DNA of 64,000 nucleotides from an uncultured Chitinophaga sp. (lineage in GTDB: Bacteria; Bacteroidota; Bacteroidia; Chitinophagales; Chitinophagaceae): the NCBI RefSeq assembly GCF_946479755.1, contig NZ_CAMLHC010000004.1, positions 62,001-126,000 of the forward strand, given 5' to 3'. This document shows, one piece after another, positions 8,156-17,789 of the stretch (the first letter of the stretch is position 1; every line of letters starts with the position of its first letter). A program made the position numbers and the translations under genes. The notes under the pieces were generated by a model, which saw only the letters and a program-made list of their open reading frames with translations, was not told where the DNA came from and searched no databases.

Positions 8156-9574
8156 ATGTCGCAAGATCAGCATTATAGCTTTTTCCAGAGCGTGGAAAGA
8201 AGTTTCGACAAAGCCGCGGTTTTCACTAAGTGGGACAAAGGTATTCTGGAACAGATCAAGGCTTGTAACGCCGTTTACCAGATCAAATTTCCGGTAAGAA
8301 TCGGCGATGGTGTACAGGTAATTGAAGCTTACCGCGTACAACACTCTCATCACAAACTGCCTTGTAAAGGCGGTATCCGCTTCAGCGATGAAGTAAACCA
8401 GGATGAGGTGATGGCGCTGGCTTCCCTGATGACCTACAAATGCGCGATCGTTAACGTGCCTTTTGGCGGTGCTAAAGGTGGTCTTAAAATCAATCCCCGC
8501 AACTATACCCCTTTCCAGCTGGAAGCGATTACCCGTCGTTATACTGCGGAACTGGTAAAGAAAAACTTTATCGGTCCCGGTACAGACGTTCCGGCTCCTG
8601 ACTATGGTACCGGCGAAAGAGAAATGAGCTGGATCCTGGATACTTACATGAGCCTCCGTCCGGGTGAAATTGACGGCTATGGCTGTGTTACCGGTAAACC
8701 GGTATCCCAGGGCGGCGTACGCGGACGTACCGAAGCCACCGGCCTCGGTGTGTTCTACGGCCTGCGCGAACTGTGCAACATTAAGGAAGATATGGAACGC
8801 CTCGGCCTCACTACCGGCCTGGAAGACAAACGTGTGGTGGTACAGGGTATGGGTAACGTAGGTTATCACGCTGCCAAATACTTCCACGAAGCGGGTGCTA
8901 AAGTGATCTGCCTCATCGAATGGGATGGCGCTATCTTCAGCGAAAACGGCCTCGATCCGGATGCTGTACTGAAACACAAAAAAGAAACCGGCTCTATCAT
9001 CAACTTCCCCGGCTCTGCCAACCTGAATAAAAATACCGACGGCCTGGAACTGGAATGCGAAATCCTGATCCCCGCAGCCCTGGAAAATGTGATCGACAAA
9101 CATAATGCGCCCAACGTAAAGGCAAAAATCATCGGTGAAGCCGCCAACGGCCCGCTCACACCGGAAGCTGATGAGATCCTGAACAAAAAAGGCGTGATCG
9201 TAGTGCCTGATATGTTCCTGAACGCCGGCGGTGTAACCGTTTCTTACTTTGAATGGCTGAAAAACCTCAGCCACGTGCGTTATGGCCGTCTGGGCAAACG
9301 CTTCGATGAAAACATGAATATCCACATTCTGCAGACCATCGAAGAGCTGACCGGCAAAAAGGTATCCGATAAAGAAAGAAAATTCATCGCTCACGGTGCA
9401 GACGAAGTAGACCTGGTTTACTCCGGCCTGGAAGAAACCATGCACGCCGCCCTCCACGAAGTGCGTGACGTGATGATGGCCAACCCGCAGATCCATGATA
9501 TGCGTACTGCCGCTTACGTGGTAGCCATCAACAAGGTAGGTGCCGCCTACGAGCAACTGGGTATCTTCCCTTGA
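8156..9574 (+). CDS. gdhA: Glu/Leu/Phe/Val dehydrogenase (glutamate dehydrogenase)
   Basis: The 472-residue enzyme interconverts glutamate and 2-oxoglutarate plus ammonia. Features are KGGIRFSDEV near residue 70, the catalytic lysine region KCAIVNVPFGGAKGG near 100, the DVPAPDYGTGEREM segment near 145 and the Rossmann motif GMGNVGYHAA near 230. Length suits the Bacteroidota form. Although it follows ccmD by 40 bp on the same strand, the function is unrelated. A strong T-tailed terminator follows. Confidence 0.92.
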   Translation: MSQDQHYSFFQSVERSFDKAAVFTKWDKGILEQIKACNAVYQIKFPVRIGDGVQVIEAYRVQHSHHKLPCKGGIRFSDEVNQDEVMALASLMTYKCAIVNVPFGGAKGGLKINPRNYTPFQLEAITRRYTAELVKKNFIGPGTDVPAPDYGTGEREMSWILDTYMSLRPGEIDGYGCVTGKPVSQGGVRGRTEATGLGVFYGLRELCNIKEDMERLGLTTGLEDKRVVVQGMGNVGYHAAKYFHEAGAKVICLIEWDGAIFSENGLDPDAVLKHKKETGSIINFPGSANLNKNTDGLELECEILIPAALENVIDKHNAPNVKAKIIGEAANGPLTPEADEILNKKGVIVVPDMFLNAGGVTVSYFEWLKNLSHVRYGRLGKRFDENMNIHILQTIEELTGKKVSDKERKFIAHGADEVDLVYSGLEETMHAALHEVRDVMMANPQIHDMRTAAYVVAINKVGAAYEQLGIFP

Positions 9575-9614
9575 TCCCCGGCCATTGGGTTATTATTGAA
9601 GTTAGCTATTATAG

Positions 9615-9650
9615 AACAGCGAAGTCCGTCACGGTCTTCGCTGTTTTTTT
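9615..9650 (+). terminator. Rho-independent terminator after gdhA
   Basis: Arms 9615-9628 and 9632-9645 (14 bp, one mismatch, loop TCA) are followed directly by a run of T to 9650. Confidence 0.85.
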
Positions 9651-9673
9651 ATGTAAATAATTCAGCTGGCTGT

Positions 9674-10138
9674 TTAAAAGGCAGGCATCGCCTCCAGGAA
9701 AACCCATTGCCGCGATGCCGGCTGGTGTGTACAGCAGAAAGTATGCATGCCGTTGGTCATGACGAGGTAGGTGGCCGGAATCACCATGTGGTAACGGACA
9801 ACCTGTTCCAGCGTTTGCTGGCTGATGGGTACATTCATTTCCTTGCACTCCACCAGCATCCAGGGTTCCATGCGGCGGTTGTACACCACAATATCAAATC
9901 GCTTTTTCAGTTCCCCGAGCATGATCTCCCGCTCAATCCCGATCAGCGAAGCCGGATAACCCAGGGATTTTACGAGGTAATTGAGAAAATTTTGCCGTAC
10001 CCATTCCTCTGGCGTAAGCCGCACGAATTTTTTCCGGTAGCGGTCAAAAATCAGTTCTTTGTCCTGCTCCCGGGTGATCCTGAAATCCGGTGGTGGAAAG
10101 TTAATGGTGATCAATACGTTGTCATTTATGCCGGGCAC
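9674..10138 (-). CDS. HsdR N-terminal-domain-like (PD-(D/E)XK) protein
   Basis: The 154-residue product resembles the stand-alone type I restriction enzyme R-subunit N-terminal domain (HSDR_N family) common in Bacteroidota. A nuclease-fold core is visible: ERE near residue 69, FDIVVYN near 80 and VECKEMN near 96, giving the D...ExK arrangement. It lacks helicase domains and no HsdM or HsdS gene is nearby, so it is not a working restriction system by itself. The gene is divergent from AMP nucleosidase. DNA cleavage activity is unproven. Confidence 0.75.
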   Translation of the reverse strand: MPGINDNVLITINFPPPDFRITREQDKELIFDRYRKKFVRLTPEEWVRQNFLNYLVKSLGYPASLIGIEREIMLGELKKRFDIVVYNRRMEPWMLVECKEMNVPISQQTLEQVVRYHMVIPATYLVMTNGMHTFCCTHQPASRQWVFLEAMPAF

Positions 10139-10178
10139 GAAGATAGGGGGATAATATGGAGAATAGCGAACAAAACCC

Positions 10179-10186
10179 TATATTTG
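10179..10186 (+). promoter_or_regulatory. -7 box supporting the AMP nucleosidase start
   Basis: TATATTTG matches TAnnTTTG and lies 14 bases before the ATG at 10201. This argues that the in-frame ATG at 10156, upstream of the box, is not the true start. No good -33 element was found. Confidence 0.45.
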
Positions 10187-10200
10187 CTTGTCAAAAGGCT

Positions 10201-10971
10201 ATGAAGACAAAAGAAGAAATTGTAGCTAATTGGCTTCCCCGCTACACTGGTGAAAAGCTGGACCACTTCGGGTCGCACATCCTCCTCACCAATTTCAGTA
10301 ACTACCTTACCATGTTTGCCGAATGGAACAACGTTGAAGTGATCGGCGCAGGTAAACCCATGCAGTGCGCTACTGCCGGCGACATTACCATTATCAATTT
10401 TGGTATGGGCAGCCCCGGCGCCGCCACCGTGATGGACCTGCTCAGCGCCATCCATCCCAAAGCGGTCCTGTTCCTGGGTAAATGCGGCGGCCTGAAAAAG
10501 AAAAACGCCATCGGCGACCTGATACTACCGATAGCGGCTATACGGGGTGAAGGTACCTCCAACGACTATTTCCCGCCTGAAGTGCCGGCACTGCCTGCGT
10601 TTGCGCTGCAGAAAGCTATCTCCACCACCATCCGGGAACTGGGGTATGATTACTGGACCGGCACCTGCTACACTACCAACCGACGGGTGTGGGAACACGA
10701 TGCCGAATTCAAACAATACCTCGAACGCGTAAGGGCGATGGCGGTAGACATGGAAACTGCCACCATTTTTTCCGTCGGCTTTTTTAACAAGATACCTACC
10801 GGTGCGCTGCTGCTGGTATCTGACCAGCCGATGATCCCTGAAGGGGTTAAAACAGAGGAAAGCGATAAGAAAGTGACCACCAAATTTGTGGAACGTCACC
10901 TGCAGATCGGCATAGAATCCCTGCAGAAACTGATCGACAGCCACCAGACCGTGAAGCACCTGCGTTTTTAG
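10201..10971 (+). CDS. amn: AMP nucleosidase
   Basis: The 256-residue product belongs to the short Bacteroidota AMP nucleosidase form (nucleoside phosphorylase fold), which hydrolyses AMP to adenine and ribose 5-phosphate. Evidence is [15 protein letters not shown] near residue 63, the [11 protein letters not shown] segment near 83, [19 protein letters not shown] near 115 and AVDMETAT near 181 (base- and ribose-binding Glu), plus the family-typical C-terminus VKHLRF. The start at 10201 (MKTKEEIV) matches the family; an upstream ATG at 10156 would add 15 atypical residues. The ABC gene follows after about 20 bp. Confidence 0.93.
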   Translation: MKTKEEIVANWLPRYTGEKLDHFGSHILLTNFSNYLTMFAEWNNVEVIGAGKPMQCATAGDITIINFGMGSPGAATVMDLLSAIHPKAVLFLGKCGGLKKKNAIGDLILPIAAIRGEGTSNDYFPPEVPALPAFALQKAISTTIRELGYDYWTGTCYTTNRRVWEHDAEFKQYLERVRAMAVDMETATIFSVGFFNKIPTGALLLVSDQPMIPEGVKTEESDKKVTTKFVERHLQIGIESLQKLIDSHQTVKHLRF

Positions 10972-10991
10972 AATTGTTGTATCTTCCGGGC

Positions 10992-12740
10992 ATGCATGCT
11001 ACACGCCTGGAGATACAAGATATGGAAGTGACCTTCCATGCACATGATACCACTGTCAAGGCTGTCAACCACCTGAACCTGTCTGTAGGCAGGGGAGAGA
11101 TCATCGGGGTGGTGGGAGAATCCGGTTCCGGCAAATCGGTGACTTCCCTCTCTGTGATGCGCCTGATCCAGCCGCCGGGAAAGATCTCCCACGGAAAGAT
11201 CCTCTACCACCATGCCAACGGCCAGGTGACAGACCTGGTGCAGCTTTCCGATACAGCCATGCGGGCTTACCGTGGCAATGAAATTGCCATGATCTTCCAG
11301 GAGCCGATGACCTCCCTCAATCCTCTGCATACCTGTGGCGCCCAGGTCACAGAAGCTATCCGCCTGCATAAAGGTATTTCGCTGGAAGAAGCCCGTGAAC
11401 AGGCGAAAGCATTGTTTGCCCGGGTAAAGCTGCCCGATCCCGCTGTTATCATGGACCGTTACCCGCATGAACTGTCGGGCGGACAAAAACAACGCGTCAT
11501 GATTGCCATGGCCATTTCCTGTGAGCCCCGCCTGCTGATTGCCGACGAACCCACTACTGCATTGGATGTGACTGTACAGAAAGCCATACTGGAGCTGCTG
11601 AAAGAGCTGCAGCAACAGATGGATATGAGCGTGCTGTTTATTACGCACGACCTGGGCGTGGTGGCGGAACTGGCAGAGCGGGTGGTGGTGATGTACAAAG
11701 GGAATATTGTGGAGCAGGGGCCGGTGCAACAGGTGTTTCTGCATCCGCAGCATCCGTATACGAAGGGACTGCTGGCCTGCCGGCCGCCGCTGGACAAGCG
11801 CCTGTCGCGACTGCCGGTTACCCGTGATTTTATGGAGACCGACGCGGAAGGAAATATACAGGAGAAAGCCGGCGCAGTAGCGGAGGTAGTCAACCGGCTG
11901 GTGATCAGTGATAGCGAACTAAAGGCCCGGCAGGCGAGACTGGCTGCCAGTCCGCCGTTGCTGGAGGTCCATGGGCTGCAGACCTGGTTTCCCGTAAAGA
12001 AAAGCATCACCGGCAAAGTACTGCAATGGTACAAAGCGGTGGATGATGTGAGTTTTACCGTTGTGCAGGGAGAAACGTTGGGGCTGGTAGGTGAGTCCGG
12101 CTGTGGCAAGACAACATTGGGAAGATCTCTTTTAAGGTTGATAGAACCAACCGGGGGGAGTATTGTTTATAAAGGGCAGGACTTACGTAGCCTGTCACCC
12201 GCCGGTATGCGGGCGCTGCGGAAAGATATGCAGCTTATTTTCCAGGACCCGTATGCTTCGCTGAATCCGCGCAAATCTGTTGGTGCGGCTATCCTGGAGC
12301 CGATGCAGGTGCATGGTCTGTATGGCAACGAGCGGAGGCAGCGGGAGAAGGTGCTGGAGCTACTGGAGAAGGTGAATCTGCTGCCGGAGCATTTCAACCG
12401 TTACCCGCACGAGTTTTCCGGCGGACAGCGGCAGCGGGTGGTGATCGCCCGGGCGCTGGCGGTAGATCCTTCCTTTATTATCTGTGATGAATCGGTAGCA
12501 GCGCTGGATGTGAGCGTGCAGGCGCAGGTACTGAATCTGCTGATCCGGTTGCGGGAGGAGTTTGGCTTCAGCTGTATTTTTATCTCGCATGACCTGTCGG
12601 TAGTGCGTTTTATCAGTGACCGGATGATGGTGATGCAGAAAGGAAAGATGGTGGAAACGGGGCCGGCCGACGAGGTATATGGTCATCCGCAGCATCCCTA
12701 CACCCAGCAGTTAATTGCTGCCATACCGAAGGGATTGTAA
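10992..12740 (+). CDS. Peptide-type ABC transporter, fused double ATP-binding protein
   Basis: The product (about 582 residues from the ATG at 10992) contains two complete ABC ATPase domains of the DppD/DppF (OppD/OppF) type. The first has Walker A GESGSGKS, signature LSGGQKQR and Walker [13 protein letters not shown]. The second has [16 protein letters not shown] and [12 protein letters not shown]. Each carries the C-terminal oligopeptide-transporter extension (HPQHPYT). The architecture matches YejF/GsiA-type ATPases energising uptake of peptides or similar solutes. No permease or binding-protein gene is adjacent. A TTG at 10974 is in frame, but ATG 10992 is preferred. Confidence 0.9.
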   Translation: MHATRLEIQDMEVTFHAHDTTVKAVNHLNLSVGRGEIIGVVGESGSGKSVTSLSVMRLIQPPGKISHGKILYHHANGQVTDLVQLSDTAMRAYRGNEIAMIFQEPMTSLNPLHTCGAQVTEAIRLHKGISLEEAREQAKALFARVKLPDPAVIMDRYPHELSGGQKQRVMIAMAISCEPRLLIADEPTTALDVTVQKAILELLKELQQQMDMSVLFITHDLGVVAELAERVVVMYKGNIVEQGPVQQVFLHPQHPYTKGLLACRPPLDKRLSRLPVTRDFMETDAEGNIQEKAGAVAEVVNRLVISDSELKARQARLAASPPLLEVHGLQTWFPVKKSITGKVLQWYKAVDDVSFTVVQGETLGLVGESGCGKTTLGRSLLRLIEPTGGSIVYKGQDLRSLSPAGMRALRKDMQLIFQDPYASLNPRKSVGAAILEPMQVHGLYGNERRQREKVLELLEKVNLLPEHFNRYPHEFSGGQRQRVVIARALAVDPSFIICDESVAALDVSVQAQVLNLLIRLREEFGFSCIFISHDLSVVRFISDRMMVMQKGKMVETGPADEVYGHPQHPYTQQLIAAIPKGL

Positions 12741-12778
12741 TGCATATATAGCTGATTGTTATACTAATAGCTCATTTT

Positions 12779-12809
12779 TTGATGGAATAGGTAATAATCA
12801 GTACCTTTG
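12779..12809 (+). promoter_or_regulatory. Bacteroidota-type promoter for queA
   Basis: TTG at 12779-12781 (end of a T-rich stretch) and TACCTTTG at 12802-12809 are 20 bp apart, matching the consensus. The start codon at 12843 lies about 27 bases after the expected transcription start. Confidence 0.72.
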
Positions 12810-12842
12810 CACCCACTAAAAAATTCTTATTCATACCGTAAT

Positions 12843-13892
12843 ATGAAACTATCACAGTTCAAATTCGATCTCCCTTTAAACCTGATCGCACAGCACCCTT
12901 CCAAGACAAGAGATGAATCACGCTTAATGGTGGTAAATCGCACTACCGGAAAAATTGAACACAAGGTATTCAAGGATATCCTGGGTTATTTCAATGACAA
13001 GGATGTGATGATTGTCAACAACACCAAGGTGTTTCCGGCAAGGTTGTATGGCCGTAAGGAAAAGACAGGAGCAAAAATTGAGGTTTTCCTGCTGCGTGAG
13101 CTGAACAAGCAGAATCGCCTGTGGGACGTAATTGTTGACCCGGCACGTAAAATCCGCGTAGGCAACAAGTTGTATTTTGGTGACGATGAGTCACTGGTGG
13201 CAGAAGTAATTGATAATACTACTTCCAGAGGCCGTACCATCCGTTTCTTATTTGAGGGTAACGACGAGGAGTTCAAACAGGTGCTGGACACGCTGGGTGA
13301 AACGCCGCTGCCTAAGTATATTAAGCGTAAACCGGAAGAAGAAGACAAAGAGCGTTATCAAACCGTGTACGCCAAGTATGAAGGCGCCGTAGCGGCACCT
13401 ACTGCTGGTCTGCACTTCAGCCGCGAGCTGATCAAACGCCTGGAGATTAAAGGGGTGAAATTTGCAGAAGTAACGCTGCACACCGGTTTGGGCACTTTCC
13501 GTCCGATTGAGGTGGAAGATCTGAGCAAACACAAAATGGATGCTGAGTATTTCCACATCGAGGAGCATGCGGTAAAAGTGGTGAACAAAGCGAAGGAAGA
13601 AAACCGCAGGATCTGCGCCATTGGTACTACTTCCGTACGTGCCGTGGAGTCTTCCGTTACTGCGCAGAACCACCTGAAAGCGGCAGAAGGCTGGACCAAT
13701 ACCTTTATTCACCCGCCGTATGATTTTGCTATTCCGAATGCGCTGGTGACCAATTTCCACCTGCCTAAAACCAGCTTGCTGATCATGGTTTGCGCCTTTG
13801 CAGGTTATGACCTGATCATGGAAGCTTATCAGCAGGCCATCAAGGAAAAATACCGTTTCTTCAGCTATGGCGACGCCATGTTGATTATCTGA
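12843..13892 (+). CDS. queA: S-adenosylmethionine:tRNA ribosyltransferase-isomerase
   Basis: The 349-residue enzyme transfers and isomerises the ribosyl moiety of SAM onto preQ1-tRNA to form epoxyqueuosine. Signature segments are [12 protein letters not shown] at the N-terminus, [20 protein letters not shown] near residue 58, [10 protein letters not shown] near 186, the [11 protein letters not shown] motif near 215, [10 protein letters not shown] near 262 and [14 protein letters not shown] near 300. The ATG at 12843 was chosen because it gives the family N-terminus and follows a good promoter; a TTG 36 bases upstream is inside the -7 box. Confidence 0.95.
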   Translation: MKLSQFKFDLPLNLIAQHPSKTRDESRLMVVNRTTGKIEHKVFKDILGYFNDKDVMIVNNTKVFPARLYGRKEKTGAKIEVFLLRELNKQNRLWDVIVDPARKIRVGNKLYFGDDESLVAEVIDNTTSRGRTIRFLFEGNDEEFKQVLDTLGETPLPKYIKRKPEEEDKERYQTVYAKYEGAVAAPTAGLHFSRELIKRLEIKGVKFAEVTLHTGLGTFRPIEVEDLSKHKMDAEYFHIEEHAVKVVNKAKEENRRICAIGTTSVRAVESSVTAQNHLKAAEGWTNTFIHPPYDFAIPNALVTNFHLPKTSLLIMVCAFAGYDLIMEAYQQAIKEKYRFFSYGDAMLII

Positions 13893-13922
13893 TAAACGAC
13901 GGCTTACAAGTTTATTCACTGC

Positions 13923-13983
13923 GGATGCCTGAGAGAAGAGTGATTGAAATGTATATTTCGCACTGGTCTTCCCTCAGGCATTC
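13923..13983. terminator. Inverted repeat between queA and ispD
   Basis: Arms near 13923-13939 and 13967-13983 (16-17 bp with wobble or mismatches) enclose a 27-base A/T-rich loop. It could end queA transcription or act in the ispD leader. It has no T tail. Confidence 0.45.
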
Positions 13984-14015
13984 GCGATTTTTACAGGGTA
14001 GTACGAATACCTTTT

Positions 14016-14696
14016 ATGGGCAATAGAAAAAAAACAGCCATCATTGTGGCAGGAGGCTCCGGTTCCAGGATGCAGAGCGCCATACCCAAACAGTTTATGG
14101 ACCTTGCGGGTAAACCGGTGTTATACCATACCATTACCGCTTTCACCTCTGCTTATCCGGACATGGAGATTGTACTGGTGCTGCCGGAGCAGCATATCAG
14201 TTACACCAATCATCTTTTGCAGGCTTTCGATAATATTCCGGCCATTACGCTGGTAAAGGGCGGGGAAACCCGTTTTCATTCCGTAAAGAACGGATTGCAG
14301 CAGATAAAGGGTGAGGCGGTTGTGTTTGTGCATGACGGGGTGCGGCCGCTGGTATCGCCGGCGTTGGTCCGTACCTGTTATGAAGCTGCGTTTAGTCACG
14401 GCAGCGCTGTTCCGGTGATAGATATGAAAGACAGTATCCGGGAAGTAAACGGGGAGGATAACAGGGCAGTGGACCGGGGGCGTTTCCGTATTGTGCAGAC
14501 GCCGCAGACTTTTGTGTCTGAGTTGATATTACCGGCTTTTGAGCAGCCTTATGATCCGTTGTTTACTGATGAAGCTACGGTAGTGGAGCATTTCGGCCAT
14601 TTTATACACCTGGTGGAGGGGGAGGAGTCGAACCTGAAGATCACGAAGCCGCTGGACCTGGTGCTGGCGAAGGCTTTCCTGGATTTACGGGTGTAG
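14016..14696 (+). CDS. ispD: 2-C-methyl-D-erythritol 4-phosphate cytidylyltransferase
   Basis: The 226-residue enzyme forms CDP-ME from MEP and CTP in the non-mevalonate isoprenoid pathway. It has the N-terminal nucleotide-binding loop AIIVAGGSGSRM with the following KQF, the LVKGGETRFHSVKNGL segment near residue 82 and the VFVHDGVRPLVS motif near 105; the C-terminal segment carries TDEATVVEHFG. The ATG at 14016 gives the family N-terminus; an in-frame TTG at 13944 lies inside the upstream hairpin and was not used. A bidirectional hairpin terminator follows. Confidence 0.94.
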   Translation: MGNRKKTAIIVAGGSGSRMQSAIPKQFMDLAGKPVLYHTITAFTSAYPDMEIVLVLPEQHISYTNHLLQAFDNIPAITLVKGGETRFHSVKNGLQQIKGEAVVFVHDGVRPLVSPALVRTCYEAAFSHGSAVPVIDMKDSIREVNGEDNRAVDRGRFRIVQTPQTFVSELILPAFEQPYDPLFTDEATVVEHFGHFIHLVEGEESNLKITKPLDLVLAKAFLDLRV

Positions 14697-14761
14697 TTCA
14701 CGCAAAGCTTTATAAGAGAGCAAAGAGTGCAAAGACAATAATTGTAATTTTAATAAGCGCA

Positions 14762-14809
14762 AAAAGCAAAGGAGCGAAGGTCAAATTTGATCTCCGCTCC
14801 TTTGCTTTT
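14762..14809. terminator. Bidirectional terminator inside a CGCAAAG-repeat inverted region
   Basis: Perfect 15-bp arms at 14762-14776 and 14795-14809 close an inner weak palindrome. The hairpin sits between convergent ispD and the oxidoreductase gene and has A/T runs on both sides. Flanking copies of CGCAAAG or CTTTGCG extend the imperfect inverted repeat to about 14699-14868. Confidence 0.75.
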
Positions 14810-14844
14810 CTTATTATTCTTATGAACACCTTTGCGCTCCTGGC

Positions 14845-15816
14845 TTACTTTGCGTCTTTGCGAGAGATCTTTTGCAGGATCTGGTGAGCCACGTCGAGTG
14901 CCTGCAGGCCGTCGATGGCGTTTACGGCCACGGGTTTATTCTGCAGGATGGCGTCGCGGAACAGTTCCAGTTCCATCCGGATGGCGTTGGACTGTTTTAC
15001 TTCCGGGTTATCGATAGCGATGGTTTTTTTGCCGCTGTTGGTTTCGATATCGAGGGTAAAGAGGCCTTCGTCTTCCGGTGTTTTCAGCTTGATAATTTCG
15101 GATTTTTTATCGAGGAAGTCGATACCGATGTAGGCATCTTTCTGGAAGAGGCGCATTTTGCGCATCTTTTTCAGGGAGATGCGGCTGGAGGTGAGGTTGG
15201 CCACGCAGCCGTTATGGAACTCGATGCGTACGTTGGCGATATCGGGGGTGTCGCTCATGACAGCCACGCCACTGGCGGATATGCGGCTGACGGTAGATTT
15301 AACGATGCTGAGTACGATATCGATATCGTGGATCATGAGATCGAGGATCACGCTGACGTCGGTACCGCGGGGGTTGAATTCGGCGAGGCGGTGTACTTCG
15401 ATGAACATGGGCTTCAGGTCATAGCCTTTCAGGGCGAGGAAGGCCGGGTTGAAGCGTTCCACATGGCCCACCTGGAATTTGATATTGGCTTCATCCACCA
15501 GTTTTACCAGTGTTTTGGCCTCTTCCATGGTGTTGGTCATGGGTTTCTCCACGAAGATATGTTTACCGTTGCGGATGGCCAGTTCACATAATTTATAATG
15601 GAGGGTGGTAGGCGCTACGATGTCGATGGCGTCTACGGCCAGTATCAGTTCTTCCGCTGTGGTGTACCGGGGAATGTTGTATTGTTCTGCCACGCTGGCG
15701 GCGTTGGCATCGCTGGGGTCATAGAAGCCTGTAACTTCCACGTCTTTCATGGTTGAAAGCTGGGAGAGGTGAATTTTACCGAGATGTCCTACCCCGAAGA
15801 TTCCTATTTTGAGCAT
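14845..15816 (-). CDS. Gfo/Idh/MocA-family NAD(P)-dependent oxidoreductase
   Basis: The 323-residue product has an N-terminal Rossmann fold (KIGIFGVGHLGKIH), the EKPMTNT motif near residue 93 with the family's conserved EKP lysine, and the C-terminal alpha/beta domain with LMIHDIDIVLS near 162, containing the usual active-site H/D pair. The family oxidises or reduces sugars and related cyclic compounds; the substrate here cannot be told. Its last codons read through a CTTTGCG repeat unit, so the C-terminus (ISRKDAK) may be repeat-derived. It is convergent with ispD and 55 bp downstream of radC on the same strand. Confidence 0.88.
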   Translation of the reverse strand: MLKIGIFGVGHLGKIHLSQLSTMKDVEVTGFYDPSDANAASVAEQYNIPRYTTAEELILAVDAIDIVAPTTLHYKLCELAIRNGKHIFVEKPMTNTMEEAKTLVKLVDEANIKFQVGHVERFNPAFLALKGYDLKPMFIEVHRLAEFNPRGTDVSVILDLMIHDIDIVLSIVKSTVSRISASGVAVMSDTPDIANVRIEFHNGCVANLTSSRISLKKMRKMRLFQKDAYIGIDFLDKKSEIIKLKTPEDEGLFTLDIETNSGKKTIAIDNPEVKQSNAIRMELELFRDAILQNKPVAVNAIDGLQALDVAHQILQKISRKDAK

Positions 15817-15871
15817 ATTGGATCGTAATAAATAAATGCGAAAGTAAATACATTTGGTTATTTTTTGATTT

Positions 15872-16579
15872 TTATATCACACCTTCTTCCACGAGGCTGC
15901 AGTAGCCTGTTTCAGACACGATAATATGGTCCAGCACGTCTATGTCGAAGAGCTGGCCTTGTTCCTTTATTTTATGGGTGATGCGGATATCTGCCAGGCT
16001 GGGGCGCAGGCTGCCGGAGGGGTGGTTGTGGCAGAGCAGCAGCTTACTGGCGCCGGCTTCGAGGGCGTCGCGGAAGATGAGGCGGGTATCCACCACGGTG
16101 CTGGTCATGCCGCCGGTGCTGACACAGCGGTATTGCAGTACTTTATTGGCGTGGTTGAGGAACATGACGTAGAATGTTTCGAAGGAGTGGTCTGCCAGGA
16201 GGGGTTTAAAGAACAGGGCGGCATCTGCGCCGGCGCGGATGACCGTTTTTTTATGGATGGGGCTGGCCTGGCGGCGGCGGGCCAGTTCCATGGCGGCCAG
16301 CACGGTGACGGCTTTGGCCCTGCCCATGCCTTTGAGCTTCTGCAGCTTGCGGACGCTGACCCGGCCCAGCTCGGGCAGGTTGTGATGCGCCAATTGCAAT
16401 ACTTCCCGGGCCAGGTCCAGGGCGGATTTGTTTTTATGGCCGGTATGCAGGAGGATGGCCAGCAGCTCGGTGTCTGTAAGGGTGCCGGCGCCGTGCTGCA
16501 GCAGTTTTTCTCTTGGTTTTTCGGCATCCGCCCATTGACGGATGGCCACGTGGGGTTGTGGTTTCGGGCTAACAAACAT
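15872..16579 (-). CDS. radC: RadC/JAB-domain (DUF2466) protein
   Basis: The 235-residue product has an N-terminal helix-hairpin-helix region (about 20-105, with LKGMGRAKA) and a C-terminal JAB/MPN metalloprotease-like domain whose zinc signature HNHPSG..PS..D is visible near residue 182. It ends LLDHIIVSETG-like followed by SLVEEG, as in RadC. The historical DNA-repair role is doubtful; the molecular function is not established. Confidence 0.93.
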   Translation of the reverse strand: MFVSPKPQPHVAIRQWADAEKPREKLLQHGAGTLTDTELLAILLHTGHKNKSALDLAREVLQLAHHNLPELGRVSVRKLQKLKGMGRAKAVTVLAAMELARRRQASPIHKKTVIRAGADAALFFKPLLADHSFETFYVMFLNHANKVLQYRCVSTGGMTSTVVDTRLIFRDALEAGASKLLLCHNHPSGSLRPSLADIRITHKIKEQGQLFDIDVLDHIIVSETGYCSLVEEGVI

Positions 16580-16767
16580 ATGTCATCGCATTTCTTCGAA
16601 TTTCGCGAAAAATCGCTGGAAAAAAAATTCCGCTCTCCGGTTTCTTTTTCTGAAAAAATAGACGAAAACCAGTGTAATAAATTAATTTTTAAAGCCTTAA
16701 ATTTTAAAATTATTTAAAATCTGGTTTTTGATCGAAAAAAAATCACGCCGGTAGCCCTAAAAAATCA

Positions 16768-16775
16768 TAGTTTTG
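16768..16775 (+). promoter_or_regulatory. -7 box upstream of prs
   Basis: TAGTTTTG matches TAnnTTTG and lies 20 bases before the prs ATG. The expected -33 position has no clear TTTG, so only the -7 element is claimed. Confidence 0.45.
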
Positions 16776-16794
16776 CCACCTCTTTTCTACCAGT

Positions 16795-17751
16795 ATGCAA
16801 CCTTCAGTAAAAATCTTCACAGGCAACAGTAATCCGGCATTGGCTGAGAAAATTGCCAAAAGATACGGCAACGGACTCAACAGCCTCGGTAAGTTAAAAA
16901 TTCAGAAGTTCAGTGATGGCGAGTTTCAGCCCGTTTTCCTGGAAAGTATCCGTGGTGACTATGTTTTCCTGGTGCAAGGCACCAATGCCCCGTCAGACAA
17001 CCTGATGGAGCTGCTGCTGATGATTGACGCGGCAAAACGTGCATCGGCAGGGTATATCACGGCGGTGATCCCGTATTTCGGGTTTGCCCGCCAGGACAGG
17101 AAAGACAAGCCAAGGGTGGCAATAGGGTCTAAACTGGTGGCCAACCTGCTGACCTCCGCGGGGGCTAACAGGGTGATTACCATGGACTTGCACGCTCCGC
17201 AGATCCAGGCTTTCTTCGACATCCCGGTAGACCACCTGGACAGCTCAGCTATTTTTATTCCTTATATTGAGCAATTAAAGCTGGAAAATCTTACCTTTGC
17301 GTCCCCTGACGTGGGCAGCACCAACCGGGTGCGCGAAGTGGCGTCCTACTTCAATGCTGAGATGGTGATTTGCGATAAACACCGCAAAAGAGCCAACGAA
17401 ATAGCATCCATGGTAGTGATCGGTGACGTGAAAGACAGGGACATTGTGCTCATTGACGATATCTGCGATACCGCCGGCACGCTGTCAAAAGCGGCCAACC
17501 TGCTGAAGGAGAAAGGCGCCAGAAGCGTTCGCGCTTTCTGTACCCATCCGGTGTTCAGCGGTAAAGCATACGAAAACATTGAGAACTCCGTACTGGAAGA
17601 AATAGTGGTTTGTGATACTATTCCTATCCGCCCGGAAAGCTCGAAAATCAAAGTGGTGTCTGTGGCAGACCTGTTTGCGGTAGCTATCCGCAACATGCAC
17701 GAAAACAAGTCTATTACCAGCCTGTTCGTGCACAGTCATCGCAAACAATAA
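16795..17751 (+). CDS. prs: Ribose-phosphate pyrophosphokinase
   Basis: The 318-residue enzyme makes PRPP from ribose 5-phosphate and ATP for nucleotide, His and Trp synthesis. Visible motifs are FSDGEFQP near residue 39, the YFGFARQDRK ATP-binding flexible region near 95, the metal-binding MDLHAPQIQAFFD near 130 and the PRPP-binding loop VLIDDICDTAGTL near 220. Length is canonical. rplY follows by 38 bp and pth further on; prs-rplY-pth is a widely conserved order. Confidence 0.96.
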   Translation: MQPSVKIFTGNSNPALAEKIAKRYGNGLNSLGKLKIQKFSDGEFQPVFLESIRGDYVFLVQGTNAPSDNLMELLLMIDAAKRASAGYITAVIPYFGFARQDRKDKPRVAIGSKLVANLLTSAGANRVITMDLHAPQIQAFFDIPVDHLDSSAIFIPYIEQLKLENLTFASPDVGSTNRVREVASYFNAEMVICDKHRKRANEIASMVVIGDVKDRDIVLIDDICDTAGTLSKAANLLKEKGARSVRAFCTHPVFSGKAYENIENSVLEEIVVCDTIPIRPESSKIKVVSVADLFAVAIRNMHENKSITSLFVHSHRKQ

Positions 17752-17789
17752 CAGCGTATTTTTTATAATTTATATAAACTGTTTAAACA

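Noticed and set aside
8084..9556. A 490-codon open frame on the minus strand, antisense to gdhA
   Set aside because: It mirrors the codon structure of a well-supported gene on the other strand and shows no family motif.
10156..10200. Upstream ATG for AMP nucleosidase
   Set aside because: It lies before the TATATTTG -7 box, and the extra 15 residues do not match the family.
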